From Humulus lupulus (Eukaryota; Streptophyta; Magnoliopsida; Rosales; Cannabaceae): 64,000 bases of DNA. The stretch covers positions 141,831,766 through 141,895,765 of the forward strand of contig NC_084795.1 of NCBI RefSeq assembly GCF_963169125.1. Direction: 5' to 3'. Within the stretch, counting starts at the first letter, position 1. Each line of letters begins with the position of its first letter. The notes beneath the pieces were generated by a model that did not search any database, had not been told where the DNA came from, and saw only the letters and a program-made list of their open reading frames with translations. Shown piece after piece: positions 12,180-24,131 of this stretch. The position numbers and the translations under genes are program-made.

Positions 12180-12931
12180 TGTTGACGCGGTTCTTCGGCA
12201 ACAGATAATTAATAAAATAAAGAGCAGGATTAGTGCTAAATAATGAACCGTAATAGATGAATGATCTCAAAATAAAATGATAACATGAATACTTTTTTAG
12301 GTGGTTCAAAGGTTAAAAATCTTCTAGTCCACCATCCACTATTATTGATATCTTTTTGATATACTTTATGGGGTATTTCTTTGCAGATTAGAATCCAACC
12401 CCTTGCAACTCCCAGGGTCTCCATATTTATAGGGAGAGGACACCTGGGGGTTGGCAAGGGAGGTCATCCTGTGACCTTCTTGTCCATCATGTCACTTCTG
12501 TGACATTCATGATTAATTCCTAAAACCTGACAATGAAGTGTGGTCTAATTAAAAGGTAAGGGGGATAATGGGTCGCACGGCCCAACCCAGTCGTGGGTGC
12601 CTGAACACGCACGTTTATGCTGCGTGTTCGAGAATTCAGGGATGGATCAGACACGTTATGTCTGATATATGCATGTTTACATTGCGTGGTTGACATTATA
12701 AGGGGTCAGAGGTGCCAACTCAAGCTCGTATCTTGAGCTTGATGTAGTCTCAGCCCGTGGCGTCCATACTTCGGACTCGATTCTTTAGTAATCTCCATTA
12801 AGCCTTAGGTTACCTCGAGCTGAAGAGGTAGGACCTTGTAACAGCAGCTCCGAGGACATGATATCCACGTGGCTGATATAATTATGCCCTTTCTCAGCTC
12901 GCTAATAGCCCGTGGATATTTAGGGCGTACA
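12180..12931 (-). mobile_element. Solo LTR of a Tat-4-like element
   Basis: A single 752-bp LTR opens TGTTGACGCGGTTCTTCGGC and ends GGGCGTACA, flanked by a perfect 5-bp duplication ATAAT (12175-12179 and 12932-12936). On its own strand it starts TGTACGCCC and ends CGCGTCAACA, matching the ends of the Tat-4 5' LTR (56757-57520). A reverse TATA box lies near 12424. LTR-LTR recombination removed the internal region, leaving the 3' LTR of Athila-1 split. Confidence 0.92.
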
Positions 12932-13448
12932 ATAATATTATTTGATTTTTTGTTGTTTCCTTAGGTTGATTCACATTAAATACTTTGAAATTATACTTTT
13001 TAAAAAGTGAAGAAAAATCCTATCTTTTTAGAAGTAATTTGTGCTTAAAATTATAAATCTATTTTTAAAATGATAGTTTGATTTATTTTAACTATCACTA
13101 AAACTTGGGAATCAATGTACTTATAAATATTATTGAACTTATATTTTTTGGATTTCATTATCCTAATAATCTTTCTTCTACCATCTTGCTTACAATTATA
13201 AATTTAAGTATTTATTGTCTTAAATTTCTTTATTATTGTCTTTTATTTTAGTTTCATTATACAAAAATCTCATCAATCTTTGGAGCTAGGTTAGAATTTG
13301 TTAATTTTGGTTTAAAATAGTTTTCTTTTCGATTTTAGACAACTCCTTTGGCTTCGACATCCTTGCTTACACGATCACTATTCTATATTAATGATTCGTG
13401 CGGTTGCGATTTATAAATATTTAAAACATACCCGTTTTGGGTCAATCA

Positions 13449-14218
13449 TAGGTTACGAGAAATAGTAATGTTATAATCTCTCCCTCCCCTAAGAATCCAA
13501 GAATTAGAGGTTCTGACTATCGTAGTCCATAATCCAGAATTGATCGTAGTAGTTTCCTCCTCTAGTTCGGAGGTTAGGGTTCTTGTTTTGTTTCTTTTTG
13601 TTGTTTACACAATTATAATTATAAGAATGTGTTCTAACTTTTCAATTCCTCTTTGCAGGAAAGGATATGAGCCTCAAGGACATCTTTGACACCGACACTG
13701 TCGTCAAGAGGTCGAGAATATTGAAGAAAACTACATCTACAACTAGAGCTGCTGCTGGATCCCAAGCCAAAACCAAGGGGACCAAATCCACCCAGAAGCA
13801 ATTCCAGCCCTCTGTGATTACGACCCAAGATGCTCCTCCCCACAACTTCCTCATGATCCTGTGTATATCCCACAGGTCGTTCAAGTTGCAGCCCCAACTA
13901 TCGTGATCCTAGGTCCTCTCTTCTAGGTCGGGAAACATCCTGAAACCCTACGCGGTTTACTCCAGGAGAAGATGAACCATATGATGAAGCATGAAAACCT
14001 GGTCAAATCTAAAGAGCTGCAAGCCATATAGGCAAAACCCTCGGCGACCGTTCTCGACTCTGCGTTTGGGATGACTCTGACTGTAAGTCCTATCCTGATC
14101 CTCCTCCTTTAGTTCCAGTTTTTCACAAACTGGCCCATCATTAATCATTGGTTGTAGTCTTGCATGGCTCAGATCCGAGATATCGCTCGGATCAAAGCTG
14201 AGGTGGAAGAGGCCAAGG
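13449..14218 (+). pseudogene. Tat-2 antisense gene, middle exons
   Basis: Continuation of the gene cut at 7019. After an intron-like stretch ending TTTGCAG (13659), a coding block from 13667 gives MSLKDIFDTDTVVKRSRILK and a Lys/Thr/Gln-rich linker. The next block (13935-14080) encodes HPETLRGLLQEKMNHMMKHE and ends at a good donor (ACTGTAAGTCC). After an acceptor (TTGTAG, 14158) comes SCMAQIRDIARIKAEVEEAK, a heptad-like segment suggesting coiled coil. The block is cut at 14218 by Athila-2 and picks up at 42130. Splice-site-like signals are retained, but the frame is broken by a stop after KELQAI (about 14030). No function is assigned. Confidence 0.5.
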
Positions 14219-16072
14219 TGATAACTCCACAAAATAGAGTTATTTTACCAGATTTTTATGCTAATTTGTGGCTTAGTCTTTGAGCTTTTAAATAATTTAT
14301 TGAATTTTTAAGTAATTTTAAATTTATTTGTCCTATTGTAATTTTTTTTTATTGTTATATGTTTTTATAGATATTTTATTTTAATATGTTCTAGTTTAAT
14401 TATTTGAAATTAGTGTTGTCAGAATAAAAGTTAAAAATGTTATTTTATTGAGCTTAAATGTTAAAGTAAATTAAGTTTTAATTGGTATTTTCATGGAACT
14501 TATGTTTTTTATTTTATTATTTAAAATATTTAGTTATATTTTAGTTTATCTTTATTTTGTAGGAATCATAATGCATCTTTTGGTGGAAAATTCAGAAAAA
14601 AGAAAAGATAACAAACTGAAGAAAAAAAAAGGAAAAGTGTTATTTTTGAAGAAAGAAAAGATTAAAATGGTGAAAGTATTATCAAGCTAGCCCCCACTCT
14701 CGGCTCAGTTTGCAGACAGCACTAGGTCCAACCCTTTCTTGCACCTCTCCACGGCCCGAAGCCTAGATGCCTTTGACTGCCTCCCAGGCCTGCCTACTCC
14801 ATTTTGTTCCCAGCCAGGCCTAGGCAAGCCACCAGCACTCCTTTGTTCCAGATGTCCCACGACCCGCCTGCTCCTTTCCCTTCCTAGCCAGGCCAACAGG
14901 TGCCCAGCAGTATCCTAGCCACCTACCCCTTTTCCTTGAGCCCACAAATGGTCTCCTTGTCCCTTGTCCCACAATGTCCAAAAATATCATTTTTAGCCAA
15001 CTTTTCAGCACTTTTTACTACAAAATTAATCATCACACCCCAAAATTCATCTTCACACCTTTTTACACTAATTATGCTATATTATTCTTCATTTAAAATT
15101 TAAATTAATCTATTTAATTAATATAAATTGATTATTTTAAACACTTTATTTTGGCAATAAATAGGTAGTTCCAAGAGCATTTTGGGGTGCTTTATTGTTT
15201 GTGGACTATCATCTTTTCTACACTTTCTCTCTACCATTCTCTTCTCCAATTTAGTATTTTTCAAGAGAATTTTAAAGTATTTATCTCTTTTCCATTGTAA
15301 TTTTCACTATATCTATGAGTTTCTAATCTTTTTAAGATTATTAAGGTGATAATGAAACAATATGTAACTAGATAATGCTTATTTTAAATGTTGATTTCTC
15401 ATTTTGTGCAATAAAGTTTATGGATTTTCTTCTTCAAATATCTTCTTTCATCTTTAATACATTGTATTTTTTTATTGTTGGAACATATTTACACTTTGTT
15501 TTTCATTGTGCAAAACCATAATATTCTTTGATTAAGGTGTGTTAGTAAATTGAGCACATCCAAGCTTAGTACAAAAATATTATGTGTTTCCTAATAAGTA
15601 ATGTTCTTTGATTTCTTTGTTGTTTCATCAGATTGATTCACACTAAATACTTTGAAATTATAATTTTAAAAGTGAAGATAAATCTTATATTTCTATAATA
15701 ACTTGTGCTTAAATTAAAAATATAATTTGAAAAAAGTTATAGTTTGATTAATTTCTACAATAAATAAAACTTGGAAATCAATATATAGTATTATTAAACT
15801 TACATTTCATGGATTGTAATACCTTAATAATCTTTCTTTTACATTTTGTTTACAAATCATAATTTGTTTATTTTTCTTGTCTTAAATATCTTTATCATCT
15901 ATCTTCTATTTTATTTTCTTGATATTAAACATTATCAATCTTTGTAGCTATGTTACAATTTATTTAAAATAGTTTCTTTTTTATTTTAGATAACTACTTT
16001 CAGTTCGACATCCTTGCTTACACGAACTCTATACAATGTATACAATTCGTGCGCTTACGATATACATTTAAA
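14219..16072 (+). repeat. 5' LTR of Athila-2, truncated at its 3' end
   Basis: It shares the start TGATAACTC and much internal sequence with the Athila-1 LTR and with 28425-29902. Near 16072 it stops matching the 3' LTR (which continues ACATACCCACTTTTGGGTC) and runs straight into RT coding sequence. The TATA box of the 3' LTR (TATAAATA, 29203) is changed here to CAATAAATA (about 15156). Confidence 0.8.
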
Positions 16073-17788
16073 ACATCATTCTCTTGTTTTGATTCTTTGT
16101 AAAGAGAAAAACCTTGTGCTTAATTGGGAAAAATGCTATTTAATGGTTAAAAATGGAATTGTTGTAGGACATGTGATTTCATTTGAGGAAATAGAACTTG
16201 ATAAAGCTAAATTTGATCTAATTTCAAAACTTCCCCCACCTAAAACTGTGAAACAAATTAGATCATTCTTAGGCCATGTCGGTTACTATAGAAGATTTAT
16301 AAAAGACTTTAGCAAAATTTATTGGCCTTTATGTTGCTTTCTTGGAAAATAAAATGATTTTCTCTTTGATAATGATGGCCATGTTGCCTTTGAGAAATTA
16401 AAAAAACTTTTGACTATTGCACCAATTATTCGACCTCCTGATTGAAAAATACCTTTTGAAATAATGTGTGATGTTTCCGATTATGCTATAAGTGCTATCT
16501 TAGGACAACGACTTGAAAAGATACCTCATGTGATATACTATGCTAGCAAAACTTTAAATGATGCTCAATTAAATTACTCTACAAGCGAAAAAGAATTGAT
16601 TGTTGTTGTTTTTGCAGTGGAGTATTTTAGGTCTTATCTGTTAGGATCTAAAATTATTGTCTATTTTGATTATGCTACATTAAAATATCTATTGTGAAAA
16701 AAGGATGTTAAATCTCATTTGATTTGTTGGATCCTTCTTTTACAAGAATTCGACTTAGAAATACGTGATAAAAAAGGATATGAAAATGTTGTTGCTGATC
16801 ATTTGTCTAGGCTAGTTGTTGAAACTACTCATGAATACACGCCTATCACTGAAACATTTCCTGTTGAACAATTGATGAATGTTTCATCCTTGCCTTGGTA
16901 TGGTGATATTGTTAATTATTTGGTCACTAAAGAAATACCATCTTATTGGTCTAAGCATGATAAATCTAAATTCTATTCTAAGGTGAAATTTTTTATCTGG
17001 GATGATCATTACTTGTTTAAATACTGCCCTGATCAAATAATTAGAAGATGCATTCTAAATTGTGACCAATCTAAAATCATATCTTTTTGTCATGATCATG
17101 CATGTGGAGGATATTTTAGTGGTAAGAAAACAACTGCTAACATTTTACAATGTGGTTTTTATTGGCCTACTGTCTTTCGCAATACATATGTTTATTGTAA
17201 AGCTTGTGAACGTTTCGAAAAGTTAGGAAGTTTAACAAGATGAAACATGATGCTTTAAATCTTATTCTTATCATTGACATATTTGATGTTTAGGGCATTT
17301 ATTTTATGGGACCATTTCCTAACACTTTTAGTAATTTTTATATTCTTGTTGGAGTTGATTATGTGTCTAAATGGGTTGAGGCTATGCATGTCACACTAAT
17401 GACGACAAAGTTTTGCTTGGGTTTTTGAAAGAAAATATATTTTTCCCGTTTTGGTTCACCATGCGCTATCATTAGTGATAACGGTACACACTTTTGTAAT
17501 AAGTCATTTGAATATTTGATGAAATTAATATGGCATTACACATAAAGTCCCAACACCATATCACCGACAAAATAGTGGTCAAGTTGAAGTGTCTGATAGG
17601 GAAGTTAAGAACATTTTATAGAAAACTGTTATTCCAACTAGGAAAGATTGGTCCTTAAAACTAACCGATGCTTTATGGGCATATTGTACTGCATACAAAA
17701 TGTCGATTCGCATGTCACCCTACAGAATTGTGTATGGGAAGGCATGCCACTTACTTATTGAATTGGAACATACAGCTTATTAGGCAAT
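16073..17788 (+). pseudogene. Athila-2 pol: RT C-terminus, RNase H and integrase (5' part)
   Basis: The frame enters in the RT domain (LNWEKCYLMV...GIVVGHVIS) and reaches the RT/connection segment IRSFLGHVGYYRRFIKDFSK. RNase H follows (16464: MCDVSDYAISAILGQRLEK; YASKTLNDAQLNYSTSEKEL; later VADHLSRL). The integrase zinc domain is visible at 17092-17215 (HDHACGGYFSGKKT...YCKACERF). The core domain is present but shifted between frames ([11 protein letters not shown] about 17350; ISDNGTHF about 17470; [11 protein letters not shown] about 17580). In-frame stops occur at 16444, 16696 and elsewhere. Pol would copy element RNA and integrate the cDNA; this copy cannot. It ends at 17788 (ELEHTAY) where the CACTA inserted and resumes at 27347. 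Confidence 0.85.
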
Positions 17789-19499
17789 CACTACAAGAAA
17801 AAACAGTATTCATAACACTTAAAAACTGCTAACCGGGACTATTCATAGCACTTCTGAAAATGCTAACATAGCCCCTGTTATTAAAAGTCCAGTCTTTTCT
17901 ATAACAATTTTTGAATGTTATGTTCGATGTTATCTTAAACTATTCAATAACACATTTTTAGGTGCTATAATATTCAAATAATAACATTTAGATAGAGTTT
18001 TTGGTTATAAATTTGAAGTTTAATCTTGTACTTTTTTCATAACACTTTTCAACTGTTACATTTGATTAATTTTATAACATTTTTAGTTTGTTATATTATA
18101 TAAACCATAACGATTTTTTACGCTTATAATATGTTTTTAAATCATAACATATAGTAATAAAATTTTAAATTTTATTTTGATAAGTATACTTATATGGTTT
18201 TCTTTTTAATTAAAAGATTTTCATTAATGTATTTTGATAAAAAAAAATTCAAAATTAATCATAAAATGCAATTCTCAATAGATTGATAAACCATAAGTAT
18301 TACATTAAACAATAACTAATTCAAACCATGAATGTGTCTACTTCATGAGATATTAGTTCTAACTTAAGTTTGAAAGCATAACATAATAAAGTTTTATAAT
18401 CTTGAACAATTTTTACTTAAAAAATGAAAAATAGAAACATTACAAGATACACAAAAGTAAACCATGCGTGAAACTTGCTCCATCCTTCAATTCATCATCC
18501 TTTGTGCACTTGCTCCATATCTCTCTTCAACAACCTTATCCATTTCCAAATTTAGTCTAAAGCTCTTCCTCTTTTCATTGAGGAGTTTAACTAATTTTCA
18601 TGTAGGTATGTGTTTTGGCCTCTTTCCTTTTGTAGATGGAGGTGACATATCTTGTACTTGGCAAACTCTTTGACTAGTTTCTGATCAACCGTTTCTATAA
18701 TTAGTACGAATTTTGATGAGTTACAAAAATCATATATAACAACATATTATCAATTATCACAAAAAAAAACTTATAATAAAAGTCAGAAAGAAAGAAATAA
18801 ACAATCATTCTTGGCATCAAAGAAATAAAAATTCAAAGTGTCATACTAATAGTAAAAGAGTGGATAAGCATCTCTTGGTCCATTTTTGCCACTTTTATCC
18901 TCATATTATTTTATATTTACTTTTTCCACTCCATAAAAATGTAGAATTTTTACATTACATACGACTGTTTTAGTAGCCACTGCCAGCAAAAAATAAATAA
19001 ATAAAAGACATATGTTGACTAAGAGAATACTCTTAGTGCCAGCACTTAGTCTACTTAGTGACTAAGAGAATATATATATGTGAGGTAGCTTTACATATCC
19101 TGTGTACTTCTTTGTAGAATTTTTGGTTCCTATAAGTGTATATCTGACAAGTATAGAATGCCAAATTGCTATACTCCTGTTGAAGAGTTTCTTTATACTT
19201 TTGGAGGAACCTGGCATTTCTCAGTTTCTTTAGTGTAATGTTTTGATTTGAACCCATAAGTAGATCACTAGTATTACATCACAATAGCTGTCATAGAAAA
19301 CTCTTACTTGGAGAACCTAGAAGCAACATGATTCTTCACCGTACAATATTTGCATATTCAGGTGAGGGTTAAGGTATAAATAGAAGAAAGACTTGGATTT
19401 TGGGACGATTGTGAAATTGAGGAAGTACTTTTAAAGGACAACTTTAAATCCTAAGATTTTTGCTGTTTACTTTCTACATGAATGGAACTCACTATGTCT

Positions 19500-19940
19500 A
19501 TTGGAAAGGATCATTCTGCTCTGTCTCAGAGCTGGTGTTTTGCACAAAACCAGCAATGAGACAGTCAATAATTTATTTATTCATTGCCTTTTTCTGAAAG
19601 ATTGTGGATAAATGTAAAACTATTTATAGTTGGAGGCTTTTTGGATTACTTTACAGTACTCTGTAAATTTGTTAAGTTTCAATTTTTAGGAGTGGGTAAC
19701 GAAAATAGAAAGTAGCTGTGGGATTCTGTTGTGATGGCTATTTGTTGGTCATTGTGCTTAGAAAGGGACAAGGTAAATTTTTTAATATTGAAAAAGAGAT
19801 TGATATTATTTGGGCTAAAGTAGGCATCTCAGTGATTTTTTTAAAAAGAATTCAGGAATTGCATTTTTGGTTTTTCAAGAGATTGAGCATTTTTTGTTAT
19901 TTGGATTTCAGTGGACTTTTCATCTCCTTTATATTTTGTC
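19500..19940 (+). pseudogene. LINE reverse-transcriptase C-terminal (zf-RVT) fragment inside the CACTA
   Basis: Reading across stops, the plus strand shows SNETVNNLFIHCLFLKDCG and, about 140 bp later in another frame, LWDSVVMAICWSLCLERDK. The two motifs, in this order and spacing, resemble the C-terminal zinc-binding region of plant L1-type LINE reverse transcriptases (typically ..ES..HLF.HC.. followed by W..IWS.W.ERN). The fragment is short, frameshifted and lacks the catalytic RT core. It may have inserted into the CACTA or been captured with other sequence. Recognition is from motif pattern only. Confidence 0.45.
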
Positions 19941-20079
19941 TTTGACAATAGTAGGGTCTAGTTCTTATTAAACAAAATAAAATAATGTATAAATAATATG
20001 TTTTCTAAAGTCTATGGTTTAGCTCATTTCATTTTGTCAAACTTTTTGATTATGTTCATTGTGTTTCTCTCACACATAG

Positions 20080-20194
20080 ATTATGATGAGAAGGCTGAAG
20101 ATGCTGTTGATTATGAAGACTTTGATGAGCAATATGAAGGACCAGAGGTTCAAGCGGCCACTGAGGAGGACTATCTTTTGCCCAAAATGGCATA
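20080..20194 (+). pseudogene. TAF1: Captured exon of a TAF1-like (TFIID subunit 1) gene
   Basis: Following an intron-like, T-rich tract and the acceptor CACACATAG, a short exon encodes DYDEKAEDAVDYEDF, then EQYEGPEVQAATEEDYLLPK. This matches, from memory, the acidic N-terminal region of plant TAF1/HAF proteins, the largest subunit of the general transcription factor TFIID, which acts at core promoters in the nucleus. Similarity ends at LLPK; the following codons (MAYICISNTF) run to a stop at 20229. Only about 38 codons of a protein of well over 1500 residues are present, with part of an adjacent intron, so this is a gene fragment carried by the CACTA and not a functional gene. Confidence 0.65.
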
Positions 20195-21899
20195 CATTTG
20201 TATATCAAACACCTTTAGGAATGTGCTATAAATGTAAAGTATTTGTATTTGTGGGTATATGTTTTCAACACAAAGTCCATATATGCATGTATCCAGCAAT
20301 ATGTATTTGAGGAATGAACATGCCTACCTAGGACACAAACACATCATTTATTGATCAACGAAATAGTTGTAGAATGAGGGAGATCATACATTGCCTTTAC
20401 GATGGTATACATTTCTATTTTGGAGCAACAAGCAAAGTATGTAGATGCTTTGGAAATTCTCACTTGGAATTTAGGATCTCTGTTAATGATTGAAGTTGAT
20501 AAACTACGTATACAGGTACTTTAGAAGATTTATTTGCACTGTTTGATGTTTTTGGCTTGTCACCTACTAATCTTTTGAAGTTTATTAGATATACATCAAA
20601 TAACTAACAGAAAATCAGAAAACATTCGAACCATATTTATTAATCAACCATCAATCATTATCAATTCAAAATATTCAAACAACACACAAGTTTTCTTCCT
20701 TATCTCGCCGCAGCACACAAATTTCTCAGAACCTACTTCACTAATACACACAAGTTCTCAACCTTCCATTATCACCGCAGAACACAATAATAATAATCTC
20801 AGAACCTACTTCACTATGGATGAATATCTAAGATATTCAAACTCCTCTAACATTTGCAAAGAATTTTAACAAAAATAAAAGATAACATACCTCTTGCAAA
20901 CTGCTGCAAATAAAGTTCCCTCCAATTTGAAATCCAATGAAGCCACTAAAATGAAAGCAAAATTACATACCAATTAATAAACTATCAACATCATTCGACC
21001 TTTAATTAGGAGTCATCATTAAAAAAAATTACAACTCTTACAACCAAGAAACTATCCAAACCCACTATAGAGTCCTTGGAAACTAGAGCTCACAAAATAA
21101 AAAGAACAACAAAAATCTTAAATACAACGACAAGAGGCAGCAAAAGCAGCAGAAAAACTAATAGCAAAGGCCAACAATAATGCAACAGTTTGAAATAAAA
21201 CCAACAATAAAAAGAAAAGCAGACACAACACACATAGAAAGAACAAAAAACCAAAAACAATTTGTATCCCAATTTAAAAGGATGAAAAAAATCAGATTTA
21301 TTATCAATACAAATAAGGGAAATGATAAATCCATGAAAGTTTGTTCTATCTTGAGCATTTTCTCTACAATAATGAATACCTTGAATGTGAAAAAATAGCC
21401 AAATGAACCAAACCTAGCTGAGATGAAAATATGAGATCCCTTTATAAATGCCTCAGTTCCCCAAAAGGTAACAAAAATAAAAACAGGGTCAAGAAAAATA
21501 ATAAGAAATCAAAACAGTTATTATGCATAGGTTAAGCACACCATATCACATAAAAAAGCTGATGAAACTGAATTATGATTATAAGAAAACAGAGCTTAAA
21601 CAAGGCAATGTAACAAGACAGAGCACAAAAATTATTGAATCAAATCAAATTAGATTACTGCTCAAATAAAAAAATAAATACTCAAACCACAATATCAATA
21701 GCCTACTCATTTTTATTCTGAAACACACCATATCACATATTATTATTATCATATTTGCAATGATAAAACTAATGAAACGAAATCAATGATTCAGTGATAA
21801 ACAAAACAGAAAGAGAAATTGAAGGAGAGATGATAAGTAGAGTGAGAATTAGGGTTATAATTGGGAAAAAATATGAGTGGAGATCGCAAAAGTGAAGAT

Positions 21900-22035
21900 T
21901 CGAAGTACATACCCATGCCGATGAGAGCTTGAGATTGAGAGAGTGATCGCCAGAAATCGAAGAGAGTGACAGGAGAAATGGATGAGAGAGAAAGAGATGG
22001 AGAGAGAGACAAAATGGAATGTTAGTATTATATTT
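21900..22035 (-). other. Possible captured 5' leader with splice donor
   Basis: On the minus strand 22030-21925 is rich in CTCTCT and TTTCTC, typical of plant 5' untranslated leaders. It is followed by an ATG-containing end (ATCGGCATGG) and a donor-like GTATGTACTT. It looks like the first exon of a captured gene, but I cannot identify which. Confidence 0.3.
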
Positions 22036-22150
22036 TTTTGACAAATATATCAAGGTTATTGCTAAATAATAAATGTATATTAATATGAGTTAGTTACGTT
22101 TTTTAAAACATGTTATTATTTAATGTAATTAAATGGTAAAATTCTTGCAG

Positions 22151-22648
22151 TGGCTCTTTTCGCTGTGGTTCCAGGTCTAAAGAAGGTACTTACTGCTAGT
22201 TTTATGCCAATTAATTCAGCATGATATGACTATATAATCCTATAAGTTTCTTTTTATGGGATCTCAATACTACATTGTATATATGTAAAGCCATTAATAT
22301 TTCTCAAATTTGTAAATGATGGTAAACTCTTAACAGATGGACAGGACTTCTGTTCTGGGAGATGCCATTAATTATGTAAAACATCTGGAAGAACGAGTAA
22401 AGACACTAGAGGAATAACAAGAAATGAAAACCGAAACCCATAAACCAGTCATTTTGATGAAGAAATCTCTGCTATGTACTGTCGAAGATTCTTTGTCTGA
22501 TAATGACATGGTTATGCAGCCACTGCCTGAAATTGAGGCCAGAGTTTCCAACAAGGATGTTTTGATAAGAATCTATTTTAAAAATAATAAGAAAAAAGAA
22601 ATCATTCCTTTTAAATCTAAGTCAATAATATTAAGTGAACTGATCTAA
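22151..22648 (+). pseudogene. Captured fragment of a bHLH transcription factor (bHLH18/19/20/25-like)
   Basis: Two exons are recognisable. Exon 1 (22151-22185), after acceptor TTCTTGCAG, encodes VALFAVVPGLKK, the first helix and loop of a plant bHLH domain, and ends at a donor GGTACTTACT. Exon 2 (22337-22648), after TTAACAG, encodes MDRTSVLGDAINYVKHLEER, the second helix, then VKTLEE and a stop at 22417. In the same frame after the stop come VILMKKSLL and LPEIEARVSNKDVLIRI, matching the C-terminal ACT-like region of the NAI1/bHLH20 subgroup. The basic DNA-binding region is absent. The parent protein would bind E-boxes in the nucleus; this piece, cut at both ends and carrying a nonsense codon, is carried cargo. 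Confidence 0.8.
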
Positions 22649-22799
22649 AAGCATGTTGCTTCATGCATTTTAATTTCTCATTAAGACCTGGCTAAAAGCA
22701 ATCAATACAAAATATTATATAACCACTATATCAAAAAGCAATCAGTTGAATATTTATATTAGATGAAATTAACGCATAAATGATTAACTCTTAATATAC

Positions 22800-23586
<787 letters not shown>

Positions 23587-24131
23587 CTAGACAGTCACAC
23601 CAAAAAATGTCATCATGCAATCTTGGACATTACAAATTAATTGCTTAAGTTTCAATACTTTCAGAAGATGATTGAACAAGTATTCAATTCAGAATATATA
23701 CTTGTAAAGAAGAACTCCAAATTACATTTTTACTTGAAATAAAATGTACAGTAATTATTCACTTCCAACCAAGTTTCTCAAAAGAAGCCTTCTTCAATGA
23801 ATAAAGACAAACATATGGAATCATTACATATTGAAATTTTATTTTATCACTATTAATAGGAAAACCAATTTTGGCCATTTTATTTAAATCTAACAGTCAT
23901 AATAAATCACTTTATCGATAAAGCATCAATGTCAAATAAATAACAAATACCATTTTTCATACAAAAAATTGATCCCTGCCAATATGGAAAACATCCCTAC
24001 CGAACTAGTTCCCTATATATTTAGATAGATATTTATTCACACACATAGACAAATTAATATTAATATGCATGTTGCACAGAACCTTCTGATTCAAAGAAAA
24101 AAGCCAAGTAAATTTTTGGTTTGGCAACTAC

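Larger units (their letters stand above)
7020..13448 (+). mobile_element. Athila-1: internally deleted Athila-like Ty3/gypsy element
   Basis: A plus-strand LTR element flanked by a perfect 5-bp duplication TAGGT (7015-7019 and 13449-13453). The 5' LTR is 7020-8371 and the 3' LTR 10742-13448 (interrupted). A primer-binding site (TGGCGCCGTTGCCGGGGA) and a polypurine tract are present. The internal region is only 2.4 kb. It holds leader repeats, a gag C-terminal piece and 3' UTR, with no protease, RT, RNase H or integrase. It is therefore a non-autonomous deletion derivative. The 3' region contains the motif AGTGCTTTGTGGGAGGCAAC (about 9800), which I associate with Athila-like elements. Confidence 0.88.
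10742..13448 (+). repeat. 3' LTR of Athila-1, interrupted by a solo LTR
   Basis: It has the same ends as the 5' LTR (TGATAACTCTACAAAATAG...GTCAATCA). Without the 12180-12931 insertion and its duplicated ATAAT it is about 1950 bp, matching the 5' LTR plus the 600 bp that copy lost. A TATA box (TATAAATA) lies at 11675-11682. Confidence 0.88.
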
